A DNA stretch of 64,000 nt from Microbacterium kyungheense (GCF_006783905.1 NZ_VFPE01000006.1:1-64000), one strand, 5' to 3'; positions 17,188-25,849 are shown, numbered from the stretch's first letter. Numbers and translations: made by a program. The notes: generated from the sequence alone by a model not told the origin.

Positions 17188-19784
17188 GGGGTCTCCTGAG
17201 GTGAGGGGTCTGCGACGGCGGCACCCGAGCGAGCGGTCACGCTCTCGCCGGCCGTCAGGGTGAAGGAAGGGGCGGCCGCGACGTGCACGGGCCGGCCGCG
17301 CAGTTCGAGCCGCTCCAGGGTCAGTGAGCCGCCGTCGACGTGCAGGGTCAGCTCGTCGCCGTCGATCTCGACGCGCCCCCACGCGTCGCCCGCGGTGAAC
17401 AGCGCGCGGAAGGGGCCGCCGACAGCGGGGTCGAACGAGAGCGTGCGGGCGGGGGCATCCCATTGCACGCCGCTGAACGCGAGCAGCAGTCCCCACGACG
17501 CGAGGGAGCGGGCGTAGTGGTTGCCGCACTCGATCTCGTTCCACGGGCTGCGGTACTCGCCGTCGTAGCGGGCGCGCAGCGTGCGCTCGAGGCCGAGGCC
17601 TTCGTCGGCGAGACCCGCGTAGACGAGGGATGCGGCCACCTGGTGCTCGATGCCGGTCCAGACCTCGTCGGAGTAGACGAACGGGATCGAGGGCCGCCCG
17701 CCACGCGGCCACGAGGCGAGCAGGAGCCCGCCCTCGTCGTTGAGCGCGTACACGCGCTGCGTGCTCTCATGCGACGTCAGGTCCGCACGGTGGTTGTGCG
17801 CGACGATCGCGCCGAGGGCGCTGCGCAGGTGCTCGCGCGGCAGCAGGTCGCCGAGGCCGTTGATCCACGCGTGGAACTGGCCGAGCAGCTGATCCGAGAG
17901 GAGGCCCTCGCCGTACTGGTAGCGGTGCGCGTCGACGTCGTCGATCACCTGCCGGTAGTACTCGCCGTTCCACAGCAGCGCGTCCATGCCTGCGGCGACC
18001 CGGTCGGCCCGGTCGAGCCAGTCCGCCGCCCGCGCGGTCTCGCCGAGGTGCGCCGCCATGCGGGCGCCCGCGCGCAGCGCCGCGGTGAACATGCCGTTGG
18101 CGAGCGGGTCGATCCCGTGGAACTCGATGTCGTACGTGTTGTGGAGCTCTCCGTCGAGCAGGCCGTCGCCGTCGCGGTCCCACTCGCGGATCGCATGCTC
18201 GAGCGTGCGCACGGCCGCGGGCCACGCCTCGCGCAGGAAGCGGTCGTCGCCCGAGAACCGCCACTCGCGGTGCAGGCGCAGGAAGGTGCCGAGCTGTCCG
18301 TCGACCGCGGGTCCCATGAACCACGGCTGGCCGCCGAAGACGCGGTTGCTGCGGAACTTCTGCGCCCCCGCGTCGTCGGTCTCGAGCAGGAACTCGACGC
18401 GGCGGGCGCTGCGCTCCAGCGCGGGGAACAGCCACGCCATCGTCTGCGCGTACGACCACACGTGCGTGCAGGTGCCCTCGCACGAGCCGACATGGTAGAA
18501 CGAGCCCTCCCACGCGGCGAGCACCGGCCCGTCGCCGAGGTCGGCGTTCGGCGTCTCCACGACGAACGCCGTGGTCGACCGCGTCGCCGCGATGTTCGCG
18601 CCCACCGCATCGGCGACGACGGGGTCGAGGGTGCCGCCGTAGAGCGCGTCGACGAAGGCGAGCGTGGTCGCCTCGAGCGCGGGCAGCTCACGATGAAGAT
18701 GGGATGCCGCACCCCACGCGTCCGGCCACAGCACCGCGTACCGGTTGCGCACGGTGCCCGGGTCGGCGCGTTCGTCGGCGACGATGTTGCCGCGCCACGA
18801 GCGGACCCGGTTCGGGAAGCTCCACGCGAGCACGAACTCGAAATCGCGGCTCTCGCCCGGTGCCAGCTCGTGGACGATCCCGAGCGATCCGGTGCGCAGC
18901 CGCGGCAGGCGCTCGAACAGCTCCTCCTCGCTCATCGGCCCCGCCGAGGCGGAGTCGGCGAACAGGCCGCGCGGGCGGTCCTCGAGCGTCAGGCGGGACT
19001 CGGGCTGCAGCATCCCGTCATCCGACAAGTCGCTCCAGAACAGGCGCGCGCCGTCGGGCCAGAACCCGGTGACCCACTGCGGCTTGGCGGTGGTCGACGC
19101 GTCGGTCGTCGTGAGGCTGAGCGTGCCGTAGCCGGGATCGTCCTCGGGAAGCCCGATGCCGAAGTCGAGCCCCCGCACACCGTCCTCCTCGCGCCAGCGC
19201 ACCGTCTGCTGCGCGCGCATGCCGAACGGGCCCTCGCCGCGGCCGGCGGTGTGGCTGACGCTGCCGGCCACGGTGACGCGCACCGATCGGTCCGCGGGGT
19301 TCGTCACGCGGTAGCGCAGGACGGCGGCGGGGATGCCAGACGCGTCGGCGTCGAGCGGCACGAGAGGCGTGAACGCCCGCAGCGACACGTCGACCGGCAG
19401 CACGTCGTCGTCGAAGTCGATGTCGACGACGGGGTACTCGCCGTGCATCGTCGCCGCCCGCAGCCGTGGCAGGCCCGCCTGCCACTCGAACAGGAACCCG
19501 GCGTCGATGTCGCGGCGCCCCGTGATGCGCGCCTCGAGCACGCGTGTGACGGCGTCGCCGGCGTCGGCGCCCTCGTCGTCGAGCGGCGCGGCGTGGATCG
19601 CGAAGAACGAGTACGGGTTGATCCGCCCCTTGTCGGGGGCGTTCTCGAGCTCCCAGTCGTGCAGCTCGCCGCGCGCGCCCAGTGACACGTTGCCCGTGCC
19701 GATGCCACCCAGCGGAAAGGCTGCCCGCTCGGCGGTGTGCGGGATGCCGCGGGCACGCCTGCGGGTCTCGGACGGGCCGGTCAT
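17184..19784 (-). CDS. GH116-type glycoside hydrolase (DUF608/GBA2-like), probable exo-beta-D-arabinofuranosidase
   Basis: 866 residues. The N-terminal beta-sandwich opens with FPLGGIGTGNVSLGARGELHDWEL, the GBA2 N-terminal signature. A C-terminal (alpha/alpha)6 catalytic domain (about 370-800) includes SCEGTCTHVWSYAQTMAWLF, DGDGLLDGELHNTYDIEFHG, YQYGEGLLSDQLLGQF and YSDEVWTGIEHQVAAS, where the catalytic Glu and Asp should lie. There is no signal peptide, so it acts inside the cell. GH116 is known for beta-glucosidase/glucosylceramidase, but from memory a Microbacterium arabinogalactanolyticum member is an exo-beta-D-arabinofuranosidase. The partners here (GH172, two GH183) are the same, so I favour that activity. 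It overlaps genes on both sides by 4 bp. Confidence 0.85.
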   Translation of the reverse strand: MTGPSETRRRARGIPHTAERAAFPLGGIGTGNVSLGARGELHDWELENAPDKGRINPYSFFAIHAAPLDDEGADAGDAVTRVLEARITGRRDIDAGFLFEWQAGLPRLRAATMHGEYPVVDIDFDDDVLPVDVSLRAFTPLVPLDADASGIPAAVLRYRVTNPADRSVRVTVAGSVSHTAGRGEGPFGMRAQQTVRWREEDGVRGLDFGIGLPEDDPGYGTLSLTTTDASTTAKPQWVTGFWPDGARLFWSDLSDDGMLQPESRLTLEDRPRGLFADSASAGPMSEEELFERLPRLRTGSLGIVHELAPGESRDFEFVLAWSFPNRVRSWRGNIVADERADPGTVRNRYAVLWPDAWGAASHLHRELPALEATTLAFVDALYGGTLDPVVADAVGANIAATRSTTAFVVETPNADLGDGPVLAAWEGSFYHVGSCEGTCTHVWSYAQTMAWLFPALERSARRVEFLLETDDAGAQKFRSNRVFGGQPWFMGPAVDGQLGTFLRLHREWRFSGDDRFLREAWPAAVRTLEHAIREWDRDGDGLLDGELHNTYDIEFHGIDPLANGMFTAALRAGARMAAHLGETARAADWLDRADRVAAGMDALLWNGEYYRQVIDDVDAHRYQYGEGLLSDQLLGQFHAWINGLGDLLPREHLRSALGAIVAHNHRADLTSHESTQRVYALNDEGGLLLASWPRGGRPSIPFVYSDEVWTGIEHQVAASLVYAGLADEGLGLERTLRARYDGEYRSPWNEIECGNHYARSLASWGLLLAFSGVQWDAPARTLSFDPAVGGPFRALFTAGDAWGRVEIDGDELTLHVDGGSLTLERLELRGRPVHVAAAPSFTLTAGESVTARSGAAVADPSPQETP

Positions 19785-21301
19785 GCCATCGCCCCCTGGG
19801 GCAGCGCCCGCCGCTGCTCGGCGGCGAGCTCGTGGACGAGCTCCTTCGTCGAGGCGTAGAGACGCAGGTAGCGCTCGAAGAGCTCGTCGTAGTAGGTCGC
19901 CGCATCGGGGTCGGGGCGCACCGTGTGAGCGACGGGGTTCCAGTCGGCGATGCGCGGCGGCGCATCGGCCGTCGCCGCGGCCGCCAGGAACGCGGCGCCG
20001 TAACAGGCGCCGATGGTCGTGCGGGGCACCTCCTGCACGAGGCCTGTCGCATCCGACACGATCTGCAGCCACAGCCCGCCTTGGGTGCCCCCTCCGACGG
20101 CGACGATGCGGCGGATGTCGGCGCCCGCGGCACGCATCGTCTCGACGTTGTGACGGACCCCGAGCGCCGTGGCCTCGAGGGCAGCGCGGTACAGGTCGCC
20201 GCGCGTGTGGTCGAGGGTCAGCCCGGCGATGACGCCGCGCGCGTCGGGGTCCTGGATCGGCGTCCGCTCGCCGGCGAAGTACGGCAGCAGGACGAGGCCG
20301 CGCGCACCGCGCCCCGAGACCTCGGCCTCGGCGAGGAGCGCCGGGTAGTCGGCATCCGTGATGCCCTTCAGCCATGCGGTCAGCGCGCCCGACGTCGCCA
20401 GGCCGCCGGCGAGGTTGCGGGTGCCGGGGAATGCGCCGACGGTCGTCCACATCGAGGGGGTGCGCAGCGTCTCGGTGCCCGTGGCGATGAGGAACATCGT
20501 GGTGCCGTACATGAGCATGAGGTCGCCGTCCTCGTGTGCGCCGACGCTCACCGCCTCGGTCCACGCGTCGATCGTGCCGGTGATGACCGGCGTGCCCGAG
20601 GGGATGCCGGCGGCAGCGGCCGCGGCATCCGTCACGGCGCCGGCCACCTCACCCGCCCACGCCAGCCGCGGCGGCTCGATCCCGGACGCGTAGCGGTCCC
20701 ACCAGGGCTCGTGCCACGCCTCGGCCTCGACGTCGTACAGCGGCGAGCACTGGCTGGCGGACTGGTGATCGAGCACGTAGGCGCCGGTGAGCCGGCGGAC
20801 GAGCCAGGACGCCGGCATGAACAGCCGCCGCGCCCGCTCGAACACCTCGGGCTCCTCATCGGCGATCCACGCGATCTTCGGACCGGCGGCCTGAGAGGTG
20901 AGCGTCGATCCGCCGATCCGGACGATCTCGTCGGCGCCGAGCTCGTCGGTCAGGCGCGCGATCTGAGCGCCCGCCCGCATGTCGACGCCGTAGAGGATCG
21001 CCGGGCGCACCGGCTCGTCGTGCTCGTCGGCCAGCAGGACGCAGGGGCCCATGCCGCTCACGCCGACGGCGCTGATCTCTGGGTCGATCCCCTGCTCGCG
21101 CGCCCGCTCGGGCAGCTCACGGGCGAGCGATACGAACTCGTCCCACCAGAGGTGGGCATCCATCTCCACCCACGAGGTGCGCGGACGCGAGACCTCGTGC
21201 GCACGCGTCGCGACGGCGACGATGCGGCCCGTCTCGTCGACGAGCACGCCCTTGCTGCTGGACGTGCCGATGTCGACACCGAGCGTGCAGCGGACGGTCA
21301 T
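19781..21301 (-). CDS. FGGY-family carbohydrate kinase, probable D-ribulokinase
   Basis: 506 residues with the FGGY layout: phosphate-1 motif GVDIGTSSSKGVLVD at residues 8-22, substrate loop GVSGMGPCVLL, C-terminal domain with VGGGTQGGLWLQIVSDATG and GACYGAAFLAAAA. The family phosphorylates ketoses or polyols (xylulose, ribulose, fuculose, glycerol). As first gene of an operon with a fucose/arabinose-isomerase homologue and D-arabinan hydrolases, D-ribulose is the likely substrate. No class II aldolase is present to split a 1-phosphate, which favours 5-phosphorylation feeding the pentose phosphate pathway. The ATG at 21301 follows GGATCCG. The promoter at 21361-21389 carries the LacI operator. 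Confidence 0.85.
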   Translation of the reverse strand: MTVRCTLGVDIGTSSSKGVLVDETGRIVAVATRAHEVSRPRTSWVEMDAHLWWDEFVSLARELPERAREQGIDPEISAVGVSGMGPCVLLADEHDEPVRPAILYGVDMRAGAQIARLTDELGADEIVRIGGSTLTSQAAGPKIAWIADEEPEVFERARRLFMPASWLVRRLTGAYVLDHQSASQCSPLYDVEAEAWHEPWWDRYASGIEPPRLAWAGEVAGAVTDAAAAAAGIPSGTPVITGTIDAWTEAVSVGAHEDGDLMLMYGTTMFLIATGTETLRTPSMWTTVGAFPGTRNLAGGLATSGALTAWLKGITDADYPALLAEAEVSGRGARGLVLLPYFAGERTPIQDPDARGVIAGLTLDHTRGDLYRAALEATALGVRHNVETMRAAGADIRRIVAVGGGTQGGLWLQIVSDATGLVQEVPRTTIGACYGAAFLAAAATADAPPRIADWNPVAHTVRPDPDAATYYDELFERYLRLYASTKELVHELAAEQRRALPQGAMA

Positions 21302-21360
21302 CGGATCCTCCTCGATCGCGACAGCGCCTGAGACGCGGACGGCGTCGGGCGAATGCGTCC

Positions 21361-21389
21361 ACTGTAGACGAAATCGATTTCATGATCAA
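21361..21389 (-). promoter_or_regulatory. Promoter with embedded LacI operator (site A) for the kinase operon
   Basis: On the minus strand a -35 TTGATC (21384-21389) and a -10 TACAGT (21361-21366) are 17 bp apart. The spacer holds the perfect 12-bp palindrome GAAATCGATTTC (21370-21381). The 20-bp stretch ATGAAATCGATTTCGTCTAC is identical in the promoter at 32095-32123. A repressor bound here would block RNA polymerase. Confidence 0.85.
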
Positions 21390-21430
21390 CCGCACGAAAC
21401 CGCGTGCGGGCTGAAACAGCGGTTGCGGGA

Positions 21431-22420
21431 TCAGCCGCGCAGCAGAGTGCGCGCCGGCTGGACCTCGTTGCGCAGGACGACCGTGCGCGCCGGCTGGTCG
21501 TCGCCGTTGATGCGCTCCAGCAGCATCTTGGCGGCCGTGACACCCATGTGCCGGGCAGGCAGGCGCACCACCGTGACGGCCGTCGGCGAGAGCGTCGTGA
21601 ACGGCAGCGAGCCCACGACGGCCACCCCGAGCTTGGGTGGCGTGAGGCCGTGCTCGGTCAGCACCTGGATCGCGCCGACGCCGAGCATGTTGTTGCACGC
21701 GACGACGGCATCCGGAGGCTCGGGGAGGGCGAGGAGCTCCTCCATCACCTCGCGGCCGCCGTCCACGCGGAACGTCGAGTACCGCAGCAGCTCGTCGGGG
21801 TCGCCGTCCGGGAAGTGGCGCGCCAGCACGGCGCGCCAGCCCTGCGCGCGCTCGTACGCGGTCTCGATGTGCTGGGGTCCGGTGATGCAGGCGATGCGGC
21901 GGTAGCCCGCCTGCACGAGATTCTCGGTCGCGGCCTGGCCCGCCGTGCGGTTCGCCATCACGACGCCGTCGATGTCGTATCCGGTTCCGCGGTCGACCGC
22001 GACCACGGGGCGACCGGTCGCCATGAGCTCGTCGAGGTTCGTGTGGTCGGAGGCGGCGGCGAGGATCACGCCGGCCATATGCTCCGAGATGGCGATCTGC
22101 AGGTAGGTAGCCTCTTTGTCGATCTGCGAGTCGGTGTTGCACAGCACGACCGAGTAGCCGGCCTGCGAGGCGACGTCCTCGACGCCGCGCGCCATCTCGG
22201 TGAAGTAGGGGTTCTCGATATCGGGGATCACGAGGGCGATGACCTCGGATGCCTGGCGGCGCAGCGTGCGCGCCGTGCGGTTCGGGGTGAACTTCAGCTG
22301 CCGTGCCGCCTCGCGCACAGCGAGCGTCTTCTCGTCCGACACCCCCATGCCGTTGAAGACGCGCGACACGGTCGCCGGCGACACGCCGGCGAGCTTCGCG
22401 ACCTCGTAGATCGTGGCCAT
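21431..22420 (-). CDS. LacI-family transcriptional regulator of the D-arabinan locus
   Basis: 329 residues. The N-terminal LacI helix-turn-helix is MATIYEVAKLAGVSPATVSRVFNG (residues 1-24), followed by a hinge helix near residues 50-60 and a periplasmic-binding-protein-like effector domain (IALVIPDIENPYFTEMARGV, VVAVDRGTGYDIDGVV, RIACITGP, AVVACNNMLGVGAIQVL, VAVVGSLPF, VRLPARHMG). It should be a dimeric repressor released by a sugar ligand; D-arabinose or an arabinan oligosaccharide is the inferred effector. It lies between the kinase operon and the divergent GH172 gene. The GAAATCGATTTC-type palindromes in both flanking promoters, and before the importer and the lipoprotein endo-arabinanase, are its likely operators. 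The site at 22483-22494 may also give autoregulation. Confidence 0.92.
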   Translation of the reverse strand: MATIYEVAKLAGVSPATVSRVFNGMGVSDEKTLAVREAARQLKFTPNRTARTLRRQASEVIALVIPDIENPYFTEMARGVEDVASQAGYSVVLCNTDSQIDKEATYLQIAISEHMAGVILAAASDHTNLDELMATGRPVVAVDRGTGYDIDGVVMANRTAGQAATENLVQAGYRRIACITGPQHIETAYERAQGWRAVLARHFPDGDPDELLRYSTFRVDGGREVMEELLALPEPPDAVVACNNMLGVGAIQVLTEHGLTPPKLGVAVVGSLPFTTLSPTAVTVVRLPARHMGVTAAKMLLERINGDDQPARTVVLRNEVQPARTLLRG

Positions 22421-22450
22421 GTCACCCGCTTCCCCGTGCTCCGGCGCGCG

Positions 22451-22494
22451 TTGACATGCCGGTCAGCCAACAATACAGTGTTGAAATCGATTCC
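22451..22494 (+). promoter_or_regulatory. Consensus promoter and LacI operator (site B) for the GH172 gene
   Basis: The plus strand has TTGACA (22451-22456), a 17-bp spacer and TACAGT (22474-22479), a near-consensus housekeeping promoter. Immediately downstream, covering the expected start of transcription, is GAAATCGATTCC (22483-22494), 11 of 12 bases identical to the other operators. The opposite strand is the upstream region of the LacI gene. Confidence 0.82.
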
Positions 22495-22559
22495 AAAATA
22501 TCGACATCTGATCGACCCTCGCACCGCCTCGGTGCGCCGACACGAGGACGTGCCACCCG

Positions 22560-23702
22560 ATGACCGCTCCCCAGCTCCCCTCCCCCGATCTGTCGTCGAT
22601 CGCCTCGCTGCGGTCGCTGCAGACGCGCTCCATCTCGCCCGAGAACTTCGACGGCGCCGTCGGCGGCGGCGGCCGCGCCACCGAGGGCACCGGCGCCTCA
22701 TGCGCCCGCGATCTCGGCCCCGGCTGGAAGATCTCGCCGAGCGTCGACATCAAGGCCGGCGAGACCTTCGACCTCGCGAACATCCAGGGCGGCGGCAGGA
22801 TCACGCACATCTGGATCACGACGCACACCGACAACTGGCGCACCCTCATCCTCCGCGCCTACTGGGACGGCGCGGACGAGCCCGCCGTCGAGGTGCCCTA
22901 CGGCGACTTCTTCTGCAACGGCTGGGGCGTCTTCGCCCAGGTCAACTCGCAGGCGATCGCCGCGAACCCCCACGGCGGGTTCAACTCGTACTGGCCGATG
23001 CCGTTCCGCACCGGGGCGCGCCTCACGATCGAGAACACGTCGGTGGTCGACGTGCGCGTCTACTACCAGGTGACCTACGAAGTCGGCGGCGACTACTCGA
23101 ACGAGGGCTACTTCCACGCCCAGTGGCGCCGCTCGAACCCGCTCGAGGAGCTCGTGCCGCACACCATCCTCGAAGGCATCGAGGGGCGCGGACAGTACGT
23201 CGGCACGTACCTCGCCTGGGGCGTCAACTCGAACGGGTGGTGGGGCGAGGGCGAGATCAAGTTCTACCTCGACGACGACACCGACTACCCGACGATCTGC
23301 GGCACCGGAACCGAGGACTACTTCGGCGGCGCGTGGAACTTCGACATCCCCGGCAAGGGCTACACGGAGTTCTCCACGCCCTACCTCGGCATGCCGCAGG
23401 TGATCCGCCCCGACGGCCTGTATGTCAGCCAGCAGCGTTTCGGCATGTACCGCTGGCACCTGCTGGACCCGATCTTCTTCGGCTCCGGCATCCCGAAGGT
23501 CGACATCCAGGCGCTCGGGTGGCGCAGCGGCTGGCGATATCTGCCGCTGCGCGACGACATCGCCTCGACCGCGATGTTCTACCTCGACCGCCCGACGGCC
23601 AGGCGCCCCCAGTCGCCGAGCGCCGACGACATGGAGGTCCACCTAGGCACCGCCCCGGTCCCTGACATCGGCGCCACCCCGCCGCGCGCGCCGCAGGACT
23701 GA
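22560..23702 (+). CDS. GH172 (DUF2961) glycoside hydrolase, probable exo-alpha-D-arabinofuranosidase
   Basis: 380 residues spanning the full DUF2961 region: SISPENFDGAVGGGGRATEG at residues 24-43, GGGRITHIWITTHTD, YWDGADEPAVEVPYGDFF, then GEGEIKFYLDDD (229-240) and CGTGTEDYFGGAWNF (247-261). The Glu residues in the last two blocks (about Glu232 and Glu252) are the likely catalytic pair. There is no signal peptide, so it is intracellular. GH172 enzymes known to me include difructose-dianhydride enzymes and exo-alpha-D-arabinofuranosidases acting on mycobacterial arabinan; the neighbours favour the latter. ATG 22560 is the first clear start after the operator-bearing promoter. A tandem-GNAT gene begins one base after its stop. 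Confidence 0.88.
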   Translation: MTAPQLPSPDLSSIASLRSLQTRSISPENFDGAVGGGGRATEGTGASCARDLGPGWKISPSVDIKAGETFDLANIQGGGRITHIWITTHTDNWRTLILRAYWDGADEPAVEVPYGDFFCNGWGVFAQVNSQAIAANPHGGFNSYWPMPFRTGARLTIENTSVVDVRVYYQVTYEVGGDYSNEGYFHAQWRRSNPLEELVPHTILEGIEGRGQYVGTYLAWGVNSNGWWGEGEIKFYLDDDTDYPTICGTGTEDYFGGAWNFDIPGKGYTEFSTPYLGMPQVIRPDGLYVSQQRFGMYRWHLLDPIFFGSGIPKVDIQALGWRSGWRYLPLRDDIASTAMFYLDRPTARRPQSPSADDMEVHLGTAPVPDIGATPPRAPQD

Positions 23703-23704
23703 GG
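23664..23704 (+). repeat. 41-bp direct repeat, copy 1 (end of GH172 gene)
   Basis: The last 39 bases of the GH172 coding sequence (13 codons including the stop) plus two following bases recur exactly at 24892-24932. The copies flank a 1.2-kb segment carrying the tandem-GNAT gene. Confidence 0.97.
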
Positions 23705-24720
23705 TGCTCCCCGCGGTCATCGACCCTGGTGTCGATGGGTTGAGCCTTCACGCACTGTCAAACTCCGACGCCGTCGCGTTGCACGCGCTCGTGCAGCGCA
23801 ATCGTCGGCATCTGACGGCATACGGCGACTATGCCGAGGAGGTCGCGCGAGATGTCGAACAGACAGCGGCGTGGCTGGAGTCCGTTCAGGTTGCCGGGAT
23901 GACCTACGGTCTCAACTGGCGAGGCGAGCTGATCGGTCTCGTCGGGCTGACCCCCGTCGATCCGCCTCGGTATGGCTGCGGGTACTGGATCGACGAGTCG
24001 CACGCGGGTCGCGGACTGACCAGGGCCGGTCTGTCCGCCCTGGTCGCTGCGGCGAAACAGTCGCTGGGGGCGACGGACGTCTACGCAGGCGTGACGCGTG
24101 GCAACCTTGCCAGCGTCGGCGTGCTGAGATCGCTCGGGTTCGAGCTGGCGGAAGAGTTCCCCACCTACGAGCGGTTTCATCTCCGCCTTGCCGGCCACCC
24201 GGATCCGAGGCCGCGCATCTTTGTGGCGACCGCCGACGACGTCGCCTTCCAGCAGTTGGCTTCTGCCTTCATCGACTGGCCGAAACCATCCGAGCTGTTC
24301 GACGAATATCGGCGGCGCCAAGCGTCGGGTGATGCCCTCGTGCTCATCGCCTGTGCCGAGTCAGAAGTGGCCGGCTACTGCCTGGTGGAATGGACGTCGT
24401 CCTATCCGCCGTTCGCGAGCGCAGGAGTGCCCGAGATCATCGACCTCAACGTGCTTCCGGCGCAGCGTGGTCTCGGCGCAGGTCGTCGCCTCCTCGCCGA
24501 GGCCGAGCTGCGGGCGTCGACCCGGTCAGACACGGTTGGTCTCCGCGTCGGTCTGTACGCTGACTACGGCGTCGCTCAGCAGATGTATGTCCGCGCTGGC
24601 TTCGTGCCCGATGGGCGCGGTGTATCGGTCAACGGACAACCGGTGCCGCCTGGCGCAGTGATCAGGCTTGATGACGAACCGGTGCTCGCCTTGACGAGAT
24701 GCGTGAAGGGTCGCTTTTAG
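23704..24720 (+). CDS. Tandem GNAT acetyltransferase, on a segment bounded by direct repeats
   Basis: 338 residues made of two GNAT folds. The N-terminal half (about 1-165) shows LIGLVGLTPVDPPRYGCGYW, HAGRGLTRAGLSALV and NLASVGVLRSLGFEL. The C-terminal half (about 170-338) shows VAGYCLVEWTSS, IIDLNVLPAQRGLGAGRRLL and VAQQMYVRAGFVPDGRG, with the acetyl-CoA loop RGLGAGR. These transfer an acetyl group to an amine, substrate unknown. The GTG start is one base after the GH172 stop with no clear ribosome site. Codon choice is less G/C-biased at third positions than in neighbours. With the flanking 41-bp repeat, this suggests the segment was inserted, perhaps recently. It probably has no role in sugar use. 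Confidence 0.85.
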   Translation: MLPAVIDPGVDGLSLHALSNSDAVALHALVQRNRRHLTAYGDYAEEVARDVEQTAAWLESVQVAGMTYGLNWRGELIGLVGLTPVDPPRYGCGYWIDESHAGRGLTRAGLSALVAAAKQSLGATDVYAGVTRGNLASVGVLRSLGFELAEEFPTYERFHLRLAGHPDPRPRIFVATADDVAFQQLASAFIDWPKPSELFDEYRRRQASGDALVLIACAESEVAGYCLVEWTSSYPPFASAGVPEIIDLNVLPAQRGLGAGRRLLAEAELRASTRSDTVGLRVGLYADYGVAQQMYVRAGFVPDGRGVSVNGQPVPPGAVIRLDDEPVLALTRCVKGRF

Positions 24721-24789
24721 ATCCGCGGCGGTCGTGGCGGCGGCATCCCTCCACCTCTGAGCCGCAAGCAGCTACGCGCGGTCGAAATC

Positions 24790-24824
24790 GGCATCCGCGC
24801 ATGAAGCTTTCTGGGGCGGATGCC
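24790..24824. terminator. Hairpin downstream of the GNAT gene
   Basis: A perfect 9-bp stem GGCATCCGC / GCGGATGCC with a 17-nt loop lies about 70 bp after the GNAT stop, with no T-run. The rest of 24721-24946 holds only the second 41-bp repeat; I see no gene there. Confidence 0.5.
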
Positions 24825-24891
24825 GAATTCGACAGCGCGAACGTAGGAAGCAGCGCGGGCGCAGCGGCGCGAACGTCGAAGCGGGGCCGAC

Positions 24892-24932
24892 GACATCGGC
24901 GCCACCCCGCCGCGCGCGCCGCAGGACTGAGG
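24892..24932 (+). repeat. 41-bp direct repeat, copy 2
   Basis: Exact second copy of 23664-23704, including the GH172 stop codon. It is not in a coding context and directly precedes the 3' end of the lactonase gene. The distance between copies is 1228 bp. Confidence 0.97.
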
Positions 24933-24946
24933 CGCGCGGGCGCGTC

Positions 24947-25849
24947 TCATCCGTCGGCGAGCGCGCGTCCGCGCACCGTGGTGCGCAGCACGTAGAGGCT
25001 CGTCGTGGCCGTGATGTACAGGACGTTGCGTCGGGGTCCGCCGAACTCGAGGTTGGCCACGGTCTCGGGGAGAGGGATGCGGCCGATCAGCGTGCCGTCG
25101 GCGGCGTGGCAGCGCACCCCGTCGGCGGCGGCCACCCACAGCCTGCCGAGGGCGTCGGTGCGGATGCCGTCGTAGACCACGTCGGCTTCCACGATCCGCT
25201 CCAGGTCGCCGCTCGAGCCGTCCGCGCGGACGTCGGCGCGCCAGATGGCCGGCGTGCCGCTGTCGGTGACGTAGACGGACGTGCTCTCGGGGTCGAAGGC
25301 GATGCCGTTCGGCTGGTCGAGCCCGCCGAAGCGCAGCGCGACCGAGCCGCCGGCATCCACGCGATACACGCCGCGCACCGCCTGCTGTGGGGTCGCGGCG
25401 ACCCCTTCGTAATCGCTCAGGATGCCGTAGGTCGGGTCGGTGAACCAGACCGAGCCGTCGCGGTGGACCGCCACGTCGTTCGGGCTGTTCAGCGGCATCC
25501 CTTCGTAGGCGTCGGCGACGACGCTCGTCGAGCCGTCGTGCTCGAGCCGCGCAACACGGCGGCCGCCGTGCTCGCACCAGACGAATCGTCCCTGCGCGTC
25601 GACGGTGCGGCCGTTCGCGAAACCGGACGCCGCATCGAAGACGTCGACGCGGCGCGTGCGCTCGTCGAAACGAAGGACGCGCTCGTTCGGGATGTCGCTG
25701 AACAGCACGAATCGATGCGCCGGGTGGTAGGCGGGGCCCTCCAGCCAGCGCCCGTCGTCGAACACGCACTCGAGGAAGTGGTCCCCGCCGACATCGGCGA
25801 ACCGCTCGTCGAACGATTCGTAGACCGCTGCCAGCCGCTCGGTCGCCAT
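24947..25849 (-). CDS. SMP-30/gluconolactonase-family sugar lactone lactonase
   Basis: 300 residues forming an SMP-30 six-bladed propeller: LEGPAYHPAHRFVLFSDIPN (metal Glu and first blade), ANGRTVDAQGRFVWCEHGGR, LNSPNDVAVHRDGSVWFTDP (conserved Asn-Asp), LDQPNGIAFDPESTSVYVTD (Asn and metal Asp) and IRTDALGRLWVAAADGV. The family hydrolyses sugar lactones with a divalent metal. ATG 25849 follows GGAAGG; an in-frame ATG further upstream is less likely. Next to a D-arabinose locus it could open D-arabinono-lactone in an oxidative side route, but no dehydrogenase is adjacent and no LacI operator was found upstream. Substrate is uncertain. Confidence 0.85.
   Translation of the reverse strand: MATERLAAVYESFDERFADVGGDHFLECVFDDGRWLEGPAYHPAHRFVLFSDIPNERVLRFDERTRRVDVFDAASGFANGRTVDAQGRFVWCEHGGRRVARLEHDGSTSVVADAYEGMPLNSPNDVAVHRDGSVWFTDPTYGILSDYEGVAATPQQAVRGVYRVDAGGSVALRFGGLDQPNGIAFDPESTSVYVTDSGTPAIWRADVRADGSSGDLERIVEADVVYDGIRTDALGRLWVAAADGVRCHAADGTLIGRIPLPETVANLEFGGPRRNVLYITATTSLYVLRTTVRGRALADG

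Noticed and set aside
15502..17199. Long open frame (565 codons) antisense to the isomerase gene
   Set aside because: No recognisable domain and antisense-type composition; the isomerase on the other strand is well supported.
17340..19685. Long open frame (781 codons) antisense to the GH116 gene
   Set aside because: Val/Ala/Arg-rich shadow with no domain; high-GC third positions remove stop codons on the opposite strand.
24717..25769. Minus-strand frame extending through the lactonase region
   Set aside because: Low-complexity Arg-rich translation out of frame with the lactonase.
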